Counted from the stretch's first letter, positions 34,492 through 43,805 are shown. The stretch is DNA of 64,000 bases from JACKII01 sp965222315 (GCA_965222315.1 OZ244951.1:2604001-2668000); one strand, 5' to 3'. A program made the numbers and translations. Notes: generated from the letters alone by a model not told the origin.

Positions 34492-34507
34492 TGTGCGTTT
34501 TCGCACA
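34492..34507. promoter_or_regulatory. Short palindrome in the CIS/cobT intergenic region
   Basis: TGTGCG (34492-34497) and CGCACA (34502-34507) form a perfect inverted repeat around TTTT. It is about 105-115 bp upstream of the first CIS gene and is the only clear dyad in the 34390-34571 interval. It could be an operator for the operon. I did not find a convincing -35/-10 pair for the CIS promoter here. Confidence 0.3.
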
Positions 34508-34571
34508 GAGAAGGCAAAAGAATTTCTCCGCGATCACTACGCTGCGATACCATTATTTTGGTTTCCTCACT

Positions 34572-35597
34572 TCATCCGTTTGTTACGGAAGCCTCGGCAA
34601 ATGTGTGCATACCGCTGTGCGTCGCAATCGCTGCCCGAATCAACGCTACCGCAAGTGCGCCACCGGACCCTTCGCCGAGCCGCATGCCCAAATCCAGCAA
34701 TGGCGTCAGCCCTAGGGTAGCGAGCAGTTGCCGGTGCGCTGGCTCCGCCGAGCAATGCCCGGCAACGCAATGCGCCAGCGCGTTCTCCCGCAAGGCATGC
34801 AGAACAAGTGCGGCAGCGCCGGTCACATAGCCGTCCAGTACCACGGGAATGCGCCTGAGCCTGGCAGCTAGCAACGCGCCGGCAATAGCAGCCAGTTCCC
34901 GCCCGCCGAGCGCGGCAAGCACCTTCAGCGGATCGCCCAGCAGACCCGCATGGCGCTGGAGCCCGGCCGTCACCACCGCCGCCTTCTTCGCCACACCGTC
35001 ACGCGATAGGCCGGTGCCCGGCCCGCACCAGCGCGCCGCATCCCGGTCGGTCAGGGCAGCGCATATTGCGGCGGCCACGGTTGTATTGCCGATCCCCATC
35101 TCACCCACGACCAGCAGGCTGTCCGATGCCTGAACCGCCGCGAAACCGGCCCGGAACGCGGCCATGCATTCCGCCTCCGTCATGGCCGGGCGTTCCGTGA
35201 AGTCCCCTGTCGGTTGATCGAGCGACAAGGGCAATACGGTGAGGTCGGCTCCAGCCTCCCGCGCCAACTGGTTAACCGCCGCTCCGCCCGCCTCAAAGTT
35301 TGCCACCATCTGTACGGTGACCTCCGGCGGAAAGGCAGAGATACCTTGGGCCGTCACCCCGTGATTGCCTGCGCAGACCAGCACTCGCACCTGCCTGAGC
35401 GTGGGCCGCTCCACACCCTGCCAGCCTGCCATCCAGACAGCCAGGTCTTCCAGTTGGCCCAGCGAACCCATCGGCTTGGTGAGCTGGTCCTGGCGGGCGC
35501 GGGCGGCCTCCATGGCGGACTCATCAGGGGTAGGCAGATCTTGCAGCATGACGCGCAGGCTTGCGAAATCGGCTGGTGGGTCTAGGGAAAGGGGCAT
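34572..35597 (-). CDS. cobT: Nicotinate-nucleotide--dimethylbenzimidazole phosphoribosyltransferase
   Basis: A 341-residue enzyme that makes alpha-ribazole phosphate for the lower ligand of cobalamin from nicotinate mononucleotide and dimethylbenzimidazole. Signature parts are LTKPMGSLGQLEDLAVW near residue 40, VLVCAGNHGVTAQGISAFP, VVGEMGIGNTTVAAAICAAL and the catalytic-Glu motif GMRLGEGSGGALA near the C-terminus. I set the start at 35597 (MPLSLDPPADFASL), preceded by a purine-rich stretch; the long open frame further upstream overlaps the divergent cobS gene and is not real. It pairs with cobS, 33 bp away on the other strand. Confidence 0.97.
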   Translation of the reverse strand: MPLSLDPPADFASLRVMLQDLPTPDESAMEAARARQDQLTKPMGSLGQLEDLAVWMAGWQGVERPTLRQVRVLVCAGNHGVTAQGISAFPPEVTVQMVANFEAGGAAVNQLAREAGADLTVLPLSLDQPTGDFTERPAMTEAECMAAFRAGFAAVQASDSLLVVGEMGIGNTTVAAAICAALTDRDAARWCGPGTGLSRDGVAKKAAVVTAGLQRHAGLLGDPLKVLAALGGRELAAIAGALLAARLRRIPVVLDGYVTGAAALVLHALRENALAHCVAGHCSAEPAHRQLLATLGLTPLLDLGMRLGEGSGGALAVALIRAAIATHSGMHTFAEASVTNG

Positions 35598-35630
35598 GAA
35601 GGCTCCAACAGAAAAGAATGCAGGCACAGG

Positions 35631-36401
35631 GTGATGACGGAAACACCAGCGCAAGACAACAGCGCCCGGACCGGACTTGCCAAAGCGGCCTGGCACCAGT
35701 GGTGGAGCGCCTTTGCCTTCCTTACCCGTCTGCCCTGCCCCGCTTTCACGCCGCAACCGCTGGGCCAGGCGGCCTGGGTCTTTCCTGCCGTGGGATTCGC
35801 GGTTGGCTCCCTGGGAGCCGCCGCCATGGCTGGCTGTCAGAGCCTGGGTATAGGAGGCATCGCGGCCGCCGCCATCGCCACTGCCCTGATCGTTTGGGCG
35901 ACCGGCGCATTGCACGAGGACGGGCTGGCGGATTGTGCCGATGCATTCGGCTTGCCCCGAACGGGCGAGCGGACTCAGGCTATCCTGAAAGACCCCCGCA
36001 TGGGCGCGTTCGGCGTGGTGGCGCTCTGCCTTTCGCTACTGATGCGGGTGGCGCTGGCAGCAGAGGCCGGACCGCTCGCCCTGATAGCTGCGGAGACCGT
36101 GAGCCGAGCCGCCTTGGCTCTGGCCATGGCAAGCGCGCAACCGGCGGGGACCGGGCTTGCCAAAGCAGCAGGCAAAGCGTCCCTCCCTCCGGCCTTCATC
36201 GCCGGGACGCTTGCCCTGGGCGTCGGTATCGGCCTTGCCAACCCATCATTGGTTTGGGGGGCAGTATTGGCTGGAATCGCCGCCGGTGGGTTGCTGCGCG
36301 CGGCCCGCAAGCGCCTTGGCGGTTACACGGGCGACGTGCTGGGCGCGGTCCAGCAGACAGCGCTGCTTGCCCTGCTGGCCACGGCCTGCATCGGCCCTTA
36401 A
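35631..36401 (+). CDS. cobS: Adenosylcobinamide-GDP ribazoletransferase
   Basis: A 256-residue integral membrane enzyme (CobS/CobV) that joins adenosylcobinamide-GDP with alpha-ribazole to finish adenosylcobalamin. It has the family start WWSAFAFLTRLPCP, the metal-binding acidic motif HEDGLADCADAFG (the usual HxDGxADxxD region) and KDPRMGAFGVVAL. Multiple hydrophobic Ala/Leu/Gly-rich helices follow. It is divergent from cobT, so the two may share a promoter region. I saw no cobalamin riboswitch in the 33-bp gap. Confidence 0.96.
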   Translation: MMTETPAQDNSARTGLAKAAWHQWWSAFAFLTRLPCPAFTPQPLGQAAWVFPAVGFAVGSLGAAAMAGCQSLGIGGIAAAAIATALIVWATGALHEDGLADCADAFGLPRTGERTQAILKDPRMGAFGVVALCLSLLMRVALAAEAGPLALIAAETVSRAALALAMASAQPAGTGLAKAAGKASLPPAFIAGTLALGVGIGLANPSLVWGAVLAGIAAGGLLRAARKRLGGYTGDVLGAVQQTALLALLATACIGP

Positions 36402-36426
36402 CGGGCCTTCAACCCCACAAAAAGAA

Positions 36427-36460
36427 ACCGGCGCGGGGATTGTTCCCCGCGCCGGTCTTT
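36427..36460 (-). terminator. Rho-independent terminator between cobS and BI-1 genes
   Basis: ACCGGCGCGGGG (36427-36438) and CCCCGCGCCGGT (36445-36456) form a perfect 12-bp stem with a 6-nt loop. On the minus strand it is followed by TTTCTTTTTG, a good terminator tail for the Bax-inhibitor gene. On the plus strand a short CTTT follows, so it may serve cobS as well. Confidence 0.85.
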
Positions 36461-36484
36461 GAAGCCTTCAGGCTGCGGCACCTG

Positions 36485-37243
36485 CTATTCGCGGCTGCCG
36501 AACAGGCTGAGCAGCATGTAGAACAGGTTGACGAAGTCCAGGTACAGGCTGACCGCACCCATAATCGCCATCTTGCTGACCGCCTCGCCATGCGAGCGGA
36601 ACTCCAGGAAGTCCATCTTGATCCGCTGGGTGTCGTAGGCAGTCAGGCCGACGAAAACCAGCACGCCAATTACGGAGATCGCAAATTGCAAGGCGCTGGA
36701 GCCGATAAAGATATTGACCACGCTCGCGATGATGATGCCGATCAGACCCATAAACAGGAACGAGCCCATCTTGGTCAGGTCGCGCTTCGTCGTGTAGCCG
36801 TAGAGCGACATGGCGGCGAACGTACCGGCGGTGATGAAGAACACCCGCGCGATGCTGTCGCCGGAGAACGTGGCGAAAATCGTCGCCATCGAAACGCCCA
36901 TCGCGGCTGCGAACACCCAGAACACAATCTGGAGCGTGCCGAAGCTCATGCGCTGAACGCCAAAGCTGAGGGCCAGGATAAACGCCAGGGGCGATAGCAT
37001 GACCAGCCACTTCAGGGGCGAGTTGTATACGACGTTGCCAAGCTCGGTCACACCGACGACGCTGCCGTTCTCGACGACGAAGGACATGGAGAACATACCC
37101 CATGCCACCAGACCAGTGACCAACAGGCCGGAAACCATATAGTTGTAGACGCGCAGCATGTGCGCGCGCAGGCCCTCATCTATCTCCCCAGCGTAAGCGC
37201 CGGTCCTTGCCTGTGCCTGCGTGCGAAGATTTTCGAACGCCAT
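36485..37243 (-). CDS. Bax inhibitor-1/YccA-family membrane protein
   Basis: A 252-residue protein with seven hydrophobic helices, of the BI-1/YccA/TMBIM family of pH-sensitive calcium-leak-type proteins and FtsH interactors. Typical parts are LRAHMLRVYNYMVSGLLVTG, YNSPLKWLVMLSPLAF, GDSIARVFFITAGTFAAMSL and the late LTAYDTQRIK followed by YLDFVNLFYMLLSLFG. The RBS AAAAGGGGA precedes the ATG. It is a single gene ended by the terminator at 36427-36460. Confidence 0.96.
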   Translation of the reverse strand: MAFENLRTQAQARTGAYAGEIDEGLRAHMLRVYNYMVSGLLVTGLVAWGMFSMSFVVENGSVVGVTELGNVVYNSPLKWLVMLSPLAFILALSFGVQRMSFGTLQIVFWVFAAAMGVSMATIFATFSGDSIARVFFITAGTFAAMSLYGYTTKRDLTKMGSFLFMGLIGIIIASVVNIFIGSSALQFAISVIGVLVFVGLTAYDTQRIKMDFLEFRSHGEAVSKMAIMGAVSLYLDFVNLFYMLLSLFGSRE

Positions 37244-37342
37244 TGAAGTCCCCTTTTGGTTCTGACTTTAGGCGCGCCCGACCATCGGGCGGCTGTACCG
37301 TCTATATTGTAAATCGTACGCAAGAACGCAAGCCCAACCGCG

Positions 37343-37612
37343 TCAGGTCTTTACGCCTTCATCGGTGTTCTCCGGCTCCTCCGCGGGCTTTTCCTCCGGC
37401 GGCTCCAAAGGCGGCACCCGGCGGATGATGATATCGCCGTTCGGCAGAACTTCCGGCAGCTCGTATTGCGGCACGGCCTGAAGCACCATGCCGATGGTAT
37501 CCAGTACGTCCTGCAATGCCTCGTCCAGATGTTCGCCGGCGCTCTTGTCCTGCGCCGCCGCCGCAATGGGCATCCCAGCCACCAAAATCGCAGCCAATAT
37601 CAGGCTCCGCAT
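37343..37612 (-). CDS. Small exported protein of unknown function
   Basis: An 89-residue protein with a signal peptide (MRSLILAAILVAGMPIAAAAQ, likely cut after AAA). A helix (HLDEALQDVLDTIGMVLQAV) and a Pro/Glu-rich tail (PPEEKPAEEPENTDEG) follow. The ATG at 37612 is chosen because GGAGGAG lies at good spacing before it. It is probably periplasmic. I do not recognise a domain. It follows the ABC permease gene by 36 bp and may be in the same transcript. Confidence 0.75.
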   Translation of the reverse strand: MRSLILAAILVAGMPIAAAAQDKSAGEHLDEALQDVLDTIGMVLQAVPQYELPEVLPNGDIIIRRVPPLEPPEEKPAEEPENTDEGVKT

Positions 37613-37648
37613 CGAAATCTCCTCCATTAGAGACGACTATGTGATGCC

Positions 37649-40186
37649 TCAGGGGTTTCGGAGCAAGGGGGCGGGCTTCTGCCCCAGCGCCTGCCAGACC
37701 CCGGCAAAGCCAGCGATCAAGGTAATTAGCAGGGCAGTCGGTGCAGTCAGCAGTACCGCGAGCCAAGGCATCGACCATTGCATCCCCATCACTTCCGTGA
37801 TCACAACATAGGCGGCACCCGCGCCGATCCCCGCGGCAATCAACACCGTTCCGAGGCCCAACACGCCAAACTCCCAGAGGTAAGTCGCCAGCACATTCTG
37901 CCGGGTTGCGCCCAGCACTTTGAGGACGACGGCATCCCGGCGCCGCGATTGCTGGCCGGCCGCCACCGCGCTCGCCAGCACCAGCACGCCAGCGATCAGG
38001 CCCACCCCGGCAATTACCCGGATCGCATTGCTGATCTGACCGATCAGGGCGTTCACCGCCTCCAGGGCTTCCTTGACCCGAATGGCGGTAACGTTGGCAA
38101 AGCGCTCGCCGACTGCCCGCACCAGATTGCTGGCCTGATCCGTCGGCGTCTTGGTGGTGGCAAGGATCGTATGCGGAGCCGCCTCAATCGCGCCTGGTGC
38201 AAAGATCGTCGTGAACTCCATGCGCAACGACCGGAACTCCACGTTCCGCAGGTTGGCAATAGTGCCCTCAATCTCCCGGCCCAGAATGTTGAACGTCAGG
38301 GTGTCGCCGACGCCGATGCCGTATCCCTCCGCCAGTTGCGCCGAGAAAGAGATCAGCGGCGGCCCCTGATAGTCCGCAGGCCACCATTCGCCCGCCACGA
38401 TCTCCACCTGATCCGGCGGCAGGGCGCGGTATGTCAGTCCTCGCTCGCCGCGCAGCGACCAGCGCACATCAGGCGCGACCTTCATCGGATCCGCCGTCTC
38501 GCCATTGATCCGGGAAATACGCGCGCGCAGCATCGGCGCTTCGGTCAAGTCATGCTCGCCGGGGATGGATGCGACCGTTTCATTAAAATCCTTAAGCTGA
38601 TTAGGTTGGATATCGATGAAAAAGAAGGTGGGCGCACTGTCCGGCAGGTCGTCCTGCAAGGTCCGGCCCAGATTGGACTCGATGGCCGCCACCGCCACCA
38701 GCACCGTGACGCCAAATCCTAGCGAGAGAACCACGCTCACTGTCGGGGCGCCCGGACGGCAGAGATTGGCGAGCGCCAGGCGCAGGCTCGCCCGCCAGCG
38801 GGCCACGCTGGTGCCCAGCAACCGCTTCGCCACGCCCGCAAGACCGGCCGCCGCGGCAAAAAACAGGATAAAGGACACTCCGACACCGCCAACGAAAGAC
38901 ATCGCAAACCGGCTGTCGACCGCCGAAAATATGGCCAGGGCCGCCAGCGCCACAAACAGGGCGGCGATCGCTAGGAACTCCACCAGGCTGGGCCGCGCAC
39001 CTGCAGAGGCCACCAGATTGCGGAACAGGCCAGCCGCAGGGATCTTCCGGGCCTTCAGCAGGGGCCAAAGGCCAAACGCCGCCGTGGTCAGCAGCCCGAA
39101 CGCGGCCCCCAGCGCCAGAGGCATCGGGTACACGGTTGGCTCCAGGCTGACTGGCAGCACCGTCTCCAGCAGCGCGCCAAGCACGAACGGCGCTGCGGCG
39201 CCTATCGCACATCCGGCCAGAATCCCCACACATGCCAGCGCCGTGACCTGAAAGGCATAAGTCAGAAATATCGTCCGGGCGGGCGCGCCGACGCATTTCA
39301 GCATGGCGATGGTACCAGCCTTCTGACCCAGGAAGCTCTGCACGGCGTTAGCGACCCCGATGCCGCCGATCAGCAATGCCGTCAGCCCGACCAGAGTCAG
39401 AAAAAGCGTCATGCGGTTGACCATTTGCGCCAGTCCCGGCGACGCTTGGCTTGCGGGTGTCAACCGCCAGACGGCTTCCGGGAACCGCTGCTCGGTCAGT
39501 GCGGTCCAAACCTCCGGCCGTTCGCCGGCAGGCAGGCCAAGGCGGTAGCGGTACTGCACCAAACTGCCCGGCAGCAGCAGGCCCGTGCCTTCCACGCTGT
39601 CCTGCGCCACCATCAGACGAGGCCCGAAATTGGCAAGGCCCATGGAGCGGTCCGGTTCCCGCGTGATAACGCCCCGCAGCTCATACTCTCGCGCACCGAC
39701 CGTGATTGGGCTCCCTACCTCCAACCCAAGCAGATCCAACAGCCCTTCTTCAGCGACGGCGCCCCATCGGCCACCCCGCTCCGCCAGGGCATCGGACAGC
39801 GGCATTGGCGGGGAGAGCTCAAGCGTGCCGTAGAGCGGGTACTGCCCATCCACCGCCTTCATTTCGGCCAACCGCCGCTGGGTCACGTCAGACCCGCCGG
39901 CCATCACGCGCATCTCGATGCTGCTGGACAAGGTCTCCGCCTCGTCCCGCAGATAGGCCCGTAGCTCCGGCGGCGGCGGCTCGTAGTACGTGCGGATGAT
40001 GACGTCGCCGCCCGCCAGCGCTCTGGCGTCCCGCTGCAAGGCGTCCTGAATCGCCTGGCTGACAGCATTGACCCCGGCAATCGCGCCGACGCCCAGCGCC
40101 AAGCAGGCCAGAAACACGCGGAACCCGGCAATGCCGGAGCGCAGTTCACGCCGCGCCCAGGTCAGGGCAAGCAAGGCCTCGCTCAT
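37649..40186 (-). CDS. ABC transporter permease (YbbP/FtsX-like)
   Basis: An 845-residue membrane protein with two FtsX/MacB-type permease repeats. There is an N-terminal helix (GFRVFLACLALGVGAIAG), a large periplasmic domain, three helices with AKAGTIAMLKCVGAPARTIFL-like coupling sequence, a second periplasmic domain and the closing block VVLKVLGATRQNVLATYLWE. This is the E. coli YbbP architecture. It works with the ATP-binding protein encoded just upstream (4-nt ATGA overlap). In E. coli and relatives ybbA-ybbP lie next to tesA, exactly as here. The substrate is unknown; lipid or lipophilic export has been suggested for the family. Confidence 0.93.
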   Translation of the reverse strand: MSEALLALTWARRELRSGIAGFRVFLACLALGVGAIAGVNAVSQAIQDALQRDARALAGGDVIIRTYYEPPPPELRAYLRDEAETLSSSIEMRVMAGGSDVTQRRLAEMKAVDGQYPLYGTLELSPPMPLSDALAERGGRWGAVAEEGLLDLLGLEVGSPITVGAREYELRGVITREPDRSMGLANFGPRLMVAQDSVEGTGLLLPGSLVQYRYRLGLPAGERPEVWTALTEQRFPEAVWRLTPASQASPGLAQMVNRMTLFLTLVGLTALLIGGIGVANAVQSFLGQKAGTIAMLKCVGAPARTIFLTYAFQVTALACVGILAGCAIGAAAPFVLGALLETVLPVSLEPTVYPMPLALGAAFGLLTTAAFGLWPLLKARKIPAAGLFRNLVASAGARPSLVEFLAIAALFVALAALAIFSAVDSRFAMSFVGGVGVSFILFFAAAAGLAGVAKRLLGTSVARWRASLRLALANLCRPGAPTVSVVLSLGFGVTVLVAVAAIESNLGRTLQDDLPDSAPTFFFIDIQPNQLKDFNETVASIPGEHDLTEAPMLRARISRINGETADPMKVAPDVRWSLRGERGLTYRALPPDQVEIVAGEWWPADYQGPPLISFSAQLAEGYGIGVGDTLTFNILGREIEGTIANLRNVEFRSLRMEFTTIFAPGAIEAAPHTILATTKTPTDQASNLVRAVGERFANVTAIRVKEALEAVNALIGQISNAIRVIAGVGLIAGVLVLASAVAAGQQSRRRDAVVLKVLGATRQNVLATYLWEFGVLGLGTVLIAAGIGAGAAYVVITEVMGMQWSMPWLAVLLTAPTALLITLIAGFAGVWQALGQKPAPLLRNP

Positions 40187-40887
40187 GCCGCCGCTTCCGC
40201 ATCGGCGGTTGTTAGAATGCGCCCATCGCTAACCCGTACCTCCCGCTGGCACATGGCCGCCAGCGAGGGATCGTGGGTGATCAACAGCAAGGTGGTGCCA
40301 TCGTTCTCGCACTGCTTGAACAACAGCTCGATCACCTGCCTCCCGGTGTCGCCGTCCAGGTTGCCGGTCGGCTCGTCCGCCAGCAAAACCTTGGGCTTGG
40401 TGGCGAAGGCGCGGGCGATCGCGGTCCGCTGCTGCTCGCCGCCGGACAACTGCCCCGGATAGTGCGTCAGCCTGTGACCGAGGCCAACCGCCTCCAAAGC
40501 CTCCGCCGCCCGGTCGAAAGCGTCCTTGCGGCCCGCCAATTCCAGCGGCACCGCGACGTTTTCCAGCGCCGTCATGGTGGGAACCAGGTGGAATGCCTGG
40601 AACACGATCCCCACATTGTCCCTGCGGAAGCGCGCCAGCGCGTCTTCCGTCAAAGTGGTCAGGTCATGTCCGGCGACGTGGACCTTGCCGCCGGAGGGCC
40701 TCTCCAGTCCGGCGAGTACCATCAGCATGGTAGTCTTGCCGCTGCCGGAGGGGCCAACGACCCCGACGGTCTCGCCTGCCCCGATCGACAAATCGATCCC
40801 GCGCAGGATATTGACCGGCCCAGCGGCGCTCTCCAGAGTGAGATGAACGCCTTCCAGTGAGATCGCGGAGTGAGACGGTGCGAGCAT
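40183..40887 (-). CDS. ABC transporter ATP-binding protein (YbbA-like)
   Basis: A 234-residue nucleotide-binding subunit of the LolD/MacB type. Walker A is GPSGSGKTT (about residues 45-53), the signature is LSGGEQQR, Walker B is VLLADEPTGNLD and the switch His is in LLLITHD. It pairs with the FtsX-like permease and is divergent from tesA. Confidence 0.96.
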   Translation of the reverse strand: MLAPSHSAISLEGVHLTLESAAGPVNILRGIDLSIGAGETVGVVGPSGSGKTTMLMVLAGLERPSGGKVHVAGHDLTTLTEDALARFRRDNVGIVFQAFHLVPTMTALENVAVPLELAGRKDAFDRAAEALEAVGLGHRLTHYPGQLSGGEQQRTAIARAFATKPKVLLADEPTGNLDGDTGRQVIELLFKQCENDGTTLLLITHDPSLAAMCQREVRVSDGRILTTADAEAAA

Positions 40888-40910
40888 GGTTGCCTATCGG
40901 TGTGAGGGGG

Positions 40911-41588
40911 ATGCAGGACGGGCGGCGGTGCTTCCCTAGGCGATATGGCGCGCGCAGCCTGCTGTTCAACCTGATACTCACTTTCTGCCTGATCGGCGCA
41001 CTTGCCGGTGGTGCGGCATCTGCGGCGGAGAAGCGGCTCCTTCTGTTCGGCGACAGCCTGACTGCCGGGTATGGCCTCTCGGAAGAAGACGGGTTCGCCG
41101 CCCAGCTCCAACGGGCGCTGGATGCCCGCGGCCATGAGGTCGAGGTCATCAATGCCGGCGTGTCCGGCGACACCAGTGCCGGCGGACTTGCCCGGCTCGA
41201 ATGGTCGCTGGCGAGCAATCCCACCCACGCTCTCGTCGAACTCGGCGCCAACGACGCGCTGCGCGGCCTCGACCCCGAAGCTATGGAACAAAACCTCGAT
41301 CGCATCATCTCCGGCATGCAGGATGCTGGCGCAAAAGTCCTATTGGCGGGCATGGTCGCGCCCCGCAATCTGGGTCCGGAATATCGCGAAGCCTTCGAGG
41401 GCGCATTTCCCAGACTCGCGGAAAAGCATGACATTGCCCTCTACCCCTTCTTTCTGGAGGGGCTGCCGGGTCAGAATGACCTGATCCAGGCCGACGGCCT
41501 GCACCCCAACGCGGATGGGGTCGCCGTCATCGTCGAACGCATCATGCCAGCCGTGGAAGCACTGCTGGCGGACGGAGAAACACAATGA
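40911..41588 (+). CDS. tesA: Arylesterase/thioesterase TesA-like SGNH hydrolase
   Basis: A 225-residue periplasmic SGNH hydrolase. Residues 12-39 form a signal peptide (SLLFNLILTFCLIGALAGG). Then come block I LLFGDSLTAGYG with catalytic Ser49, block III GAND, and the C-terminal catalytic pair DGLHPNADG. It would cleave acyl esters or thioesters, lysophospholipids or aryl esters. I chose the ATG at 40911, preceded by GAGGGG; an upstream ATG at 40857 would overlap the divergent ybbA-like gene. It overlaps the FIST gene by 4 nt. Confidence 0.93.
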   Translation: MQDGRRCFPRRYGARSLLFNLILTFCLIGALAGGAASAAEKRLLLFGDSLTAGYGLSEEDGFAAQLQRALDARGHEVEVINAGVSGDTSAGGLARLEWSLASNPTHALVELGANDALRGLDPEAMEQNLDRIISGMQDAGAKVLLAGMVAPRNLGPEYREAFEGAFPRLAEKHDIALYPFFLEGLPGQNDLIQADGLHPNADGVAVIVERIMPAVEALLADGETQ

Positions 41589-42751
41589 CCGGAGTGACCA
41601 CCTCCCTCGCCTTTTCCGCCGGACACGGGGGCGGTGCCGACTGGCGCGCCGCCGTAGACGAAACGCTTGCCCGGCTCGGGCCGGTGCCCGCCGGCGCCAA
41701 TCTGGGCGTGGTCTATATCAGCGACTCCCTGATCGGGGAGATGCCGGTTGTCGTTGAGGCATTGCGCCAGGAAACCGGCATCGCCCATTGGGTGGGCTGC
41801 GTCGGCATGGGTGTCCTCGGCGTTTCGGTCGCGACCAGCGGTCCCACCGCCTATACCGGCATCGCGGACGAGTATTTCGGCGTCCCCGCGCTCAGCGTCC
41901 TGGCCATGCGCCTGCCGCCGGAAGCGTTCCGCCTGATCCCGGCGCAGCGGACGGAAGAAACCGACCTGGGCGCGGAAGGCGACGATTGGCTCGCGGTTTC
42001 CCAACCGGCCATCGGCCTTGTCCACGCCGACCCGCGGCACGAACATCTGGGCGAACTGGTCGGCGATCTGGCGGAGCGTGCAGGCTACCTCATCGGTGGC
42101 TTGTCATCGGCTCAGGGCCCCATGCCCGTCATCGCCGACGACATCGAAGAGGGCGTCGCCTCCGGCGTGCTGTTCGCACCCGGCCTCGGCATCTATACCA
42201 GCCTGACCCAGGGCTGTACGCCTATCGGCCCGACTCGTTCCGTCACCCGCGTGCATCAGAACCTGCTGGTAGAACTGGATGGGGAAAGCGCCCTTGCCGC
42301 GCTCTATGCCGACATTGGCAGCGACAAGATCGAAGACCTGCGCGCCACTGCCGACAGCCTGCACGCCGCCTTGCCCGTGCCGGGCTCCGACCGGTCGGAC
42401 TACATGGTGCGGAACCTGACCGGCATCGACCTGGCCCAGGGCATGGTCGGGATCGCCGCGACGCCCGATCCCGGCGATAAGGTGATGTTCTGCCGGCGCG
42501 ATGCCGACGCCGCCCGCAAGGATCTGCAGCAAATGGCTAACGACCTGGCGAAGCGCCTGGACAACCCGCCAAAGGGCGGCATCTACGTGTCATGCCTCGC
42601 CCGCGGGCCCAACCTGTTCGACCGGAACGAGGAACTCTCCATCATCCGCCAGTGCCTGGGCGACTTCCCCATCGCCGGTTTCTATGCCAATGGCGAGATC
42701 GCCGGGAACCGTATCTATGGCTATACCGGCGTCCTAACCGTCTTTGCCTGA
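41585..42751 (+). CDS. FIST-domain sensor protein
   Basis: A 388-residue soluble protein with FIST_N (about 30-220) followed by FIST_C domains. Recognisable parts are GVVYISDSLIGEMPVVVEAL, HWVGCVGMGVLG and the final GGIYVSCLARGPNLF then GDFPIAGFYANGEIAG. FIST domains are thought to bind small ligands such as amino acids in signal-transduction proteins. Here there is no attached output domain. Start and stop overlap tesA and thpR (ATGA and TGATG), so the three genes form a tightly coupled operon. Confidence 0.93.
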   Translation: MTGVTTSLAFSAGHGGGADWRAAVDETLARLGPVPAGANLGVVYISDSLIGEMPVVVEALRQETGIAHWVGCVGMGVLGVSVATSGPTAYTGIADEYFGVPALSVLAMRLPPEAFRLIPAQRTEETDLGAEGDDWLAVSQPAIGLVHADPRHEHLGELVGDLAERAGYLIGGLSSAQGPMPVIADDIEEGVASGVLFAPGLGIYTSLTQGCTPIGPTRSVTRVHQNLLVELDGESALAALYADIGSDKIEDLRATADSLHAALPVPGSDRSDYMVRNLTGIDLAQGMVGIAATPDPGDKVMFCRRDADAARKDLQQMANDLAKRLDNPPKGGIYVSCLARGPNLFDRNEELSIIRQCLGDFPIAGFYANGEIAGNRIYGYTGVLTVFA

Positions 42752-43296
42752 TGCGGCTGTTCGTGGCCCTTGAATTGCCGGACGCGATCCGGCTCGCGTG
42801 CGAGCGTCTGCAACAAGGCGTCCCCGCCGCGCGCTGGATACCGGCGGAGAACATGCACCTGACCCTGCGGTTCATTGGGGAGGTCGACGGCGCTACTTTC
42901 GAAGACCTGGTCGAATCTCTGGCGAACGTGGTGGTAGAGCCATTTGAGATCGAAGTCGCAAGCGTTGGCCACTTCGAGACTCGTCAGATGCCGACCGCGC
43001 TTTGGGCGGGAATCCGTCCCAGCCCGGCACTCAAACACCTGCAAGCCAAGGTGGAGCGCGCCGTCCGGGTTTGCGGCCTGCCGCCCGAAAACCGCAAGTT
43101 CGCCCCCCATATCACCCTCGTCCGCCTGGGCGAGACCGATCCACTGCGGGTCCGGAACTTCCTGCAACGCAATGCCCTGTTCCAGCCGGGCAGTGTACCG
43201 GTAGGGGGCTTCACCCTCTTCTCCAGCCACCTGGGCAAGGGCCAACCCCACTACCGGCCGGAGGTGGAGTACCATTTCAGCGAGCCGGTGACCTAA
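42751..43296 (+). CDS. thpR: RNA 2',3'-cyclic phosphodiesterase
   Basis: A 181-residue member of the 2H phosphoesterase family. The two catalytic HxTL motifs are HLTL at 36-39 and HITL at 120-123, in a bilobal fold of normal length. It opens 2',3'-cyclic phosphates on RNA ends. The ATG at 42751 shares a base with the FIST stop codon (TGATG). It is convergent with the macrodomain gene with 4 nt overlap. Confidence 0.95.
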   Translation: MRLFVALELPDAIRLACERLQQGVPAARWIPAENMHLTLRFIGEVDGATFEDLVESLANVVVEPFEIEVASVGHFETRQMPTALWAGIRPSPALKHLQAKVERAVRVCGLPPENRKFAPHITLVRLGETDPLRVRNFLQRNALFQPGSVPVGGFTLFSSHLGKGQPHYRPEVEYHFSEPVT

Positions 43297-43805
43297 GTGG
43301 CGGCTTCCCCCTCCCCCATAATCCGTTGAAACGCCCGGTATTCCGCCGTCCCGAAGCAGACGAACACTACCCGCTCGATCCCGGCCAGCCGCGGGGTCTC
43401 GCCCCGCACCGTGGCCAGGGCAATGCGGCAGGCCCGCTCGAACGGAAAGCCATAGACGCCGGTTGAAATGCAGGGAAAGGCCACGCTCCGGCAGTCATGC
43501 GCCGCCGCCAGCCGCAGACTGTTACGGTAGCACGACGCCAGCGCCGGGTCATCGTCCCGTGCGCCGGACCAGATCGGCCCCACGGTGTGGATCACATACC
43601 GGGCGGGCAGGTTGTAGCCGCCAGTGATCTTCGCCTCTCCCGTCCGGCAGCCGCCCAGGGTGCGGCATTCGGCCAGCAAGTCCGGGCCCGCCGCCCGCTG
43701 GATCGCGCCATCGACCCCGCCGCCACCCAGCAAGGTGCTGTTGGCCGCATTCACGATAGCATCCACCGCTAACTCAGTAATATCACCCTGGTGAAGCTCA
43801 AACAT
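43293..43805 (-). CDS. Macrodomain O-acetyl-ADP-ribose deacetylase-like protein
   Basis: A 170-residue MacroD-type protein: the start FELHQGDITELAVDAIVNAA, then ANSTLLGGGGVDGAIQRAAG and the ADP-ribose-binding loop CISTGVYGFPFE. These match YmdB/MacroD proteins, which remove acetyl groups from O-acetyl-ADP-ribose or ADP-ribose from acidic residues. The phased repeat array lies 44 bp ahead of its ATG, so this gene is a likely regulatory target. It is a single gene convergent with thpR. Confidence 0.95.
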   Translation of the reverse strand: MFELHQGDITELAVDAIVNAANSTLLGGGGVDGAIQRAAGPDLLAECRTLGGCRTGEAKITGGYNLPARYVIHTVGPIWSGARDDDPALASCYRNSLRLAAAHDCRSVAFPCISTGVYGFPFERACRIALATVRGETPRLAGIERVVFVCFGTAEYRAFQRIMGEGEAAT

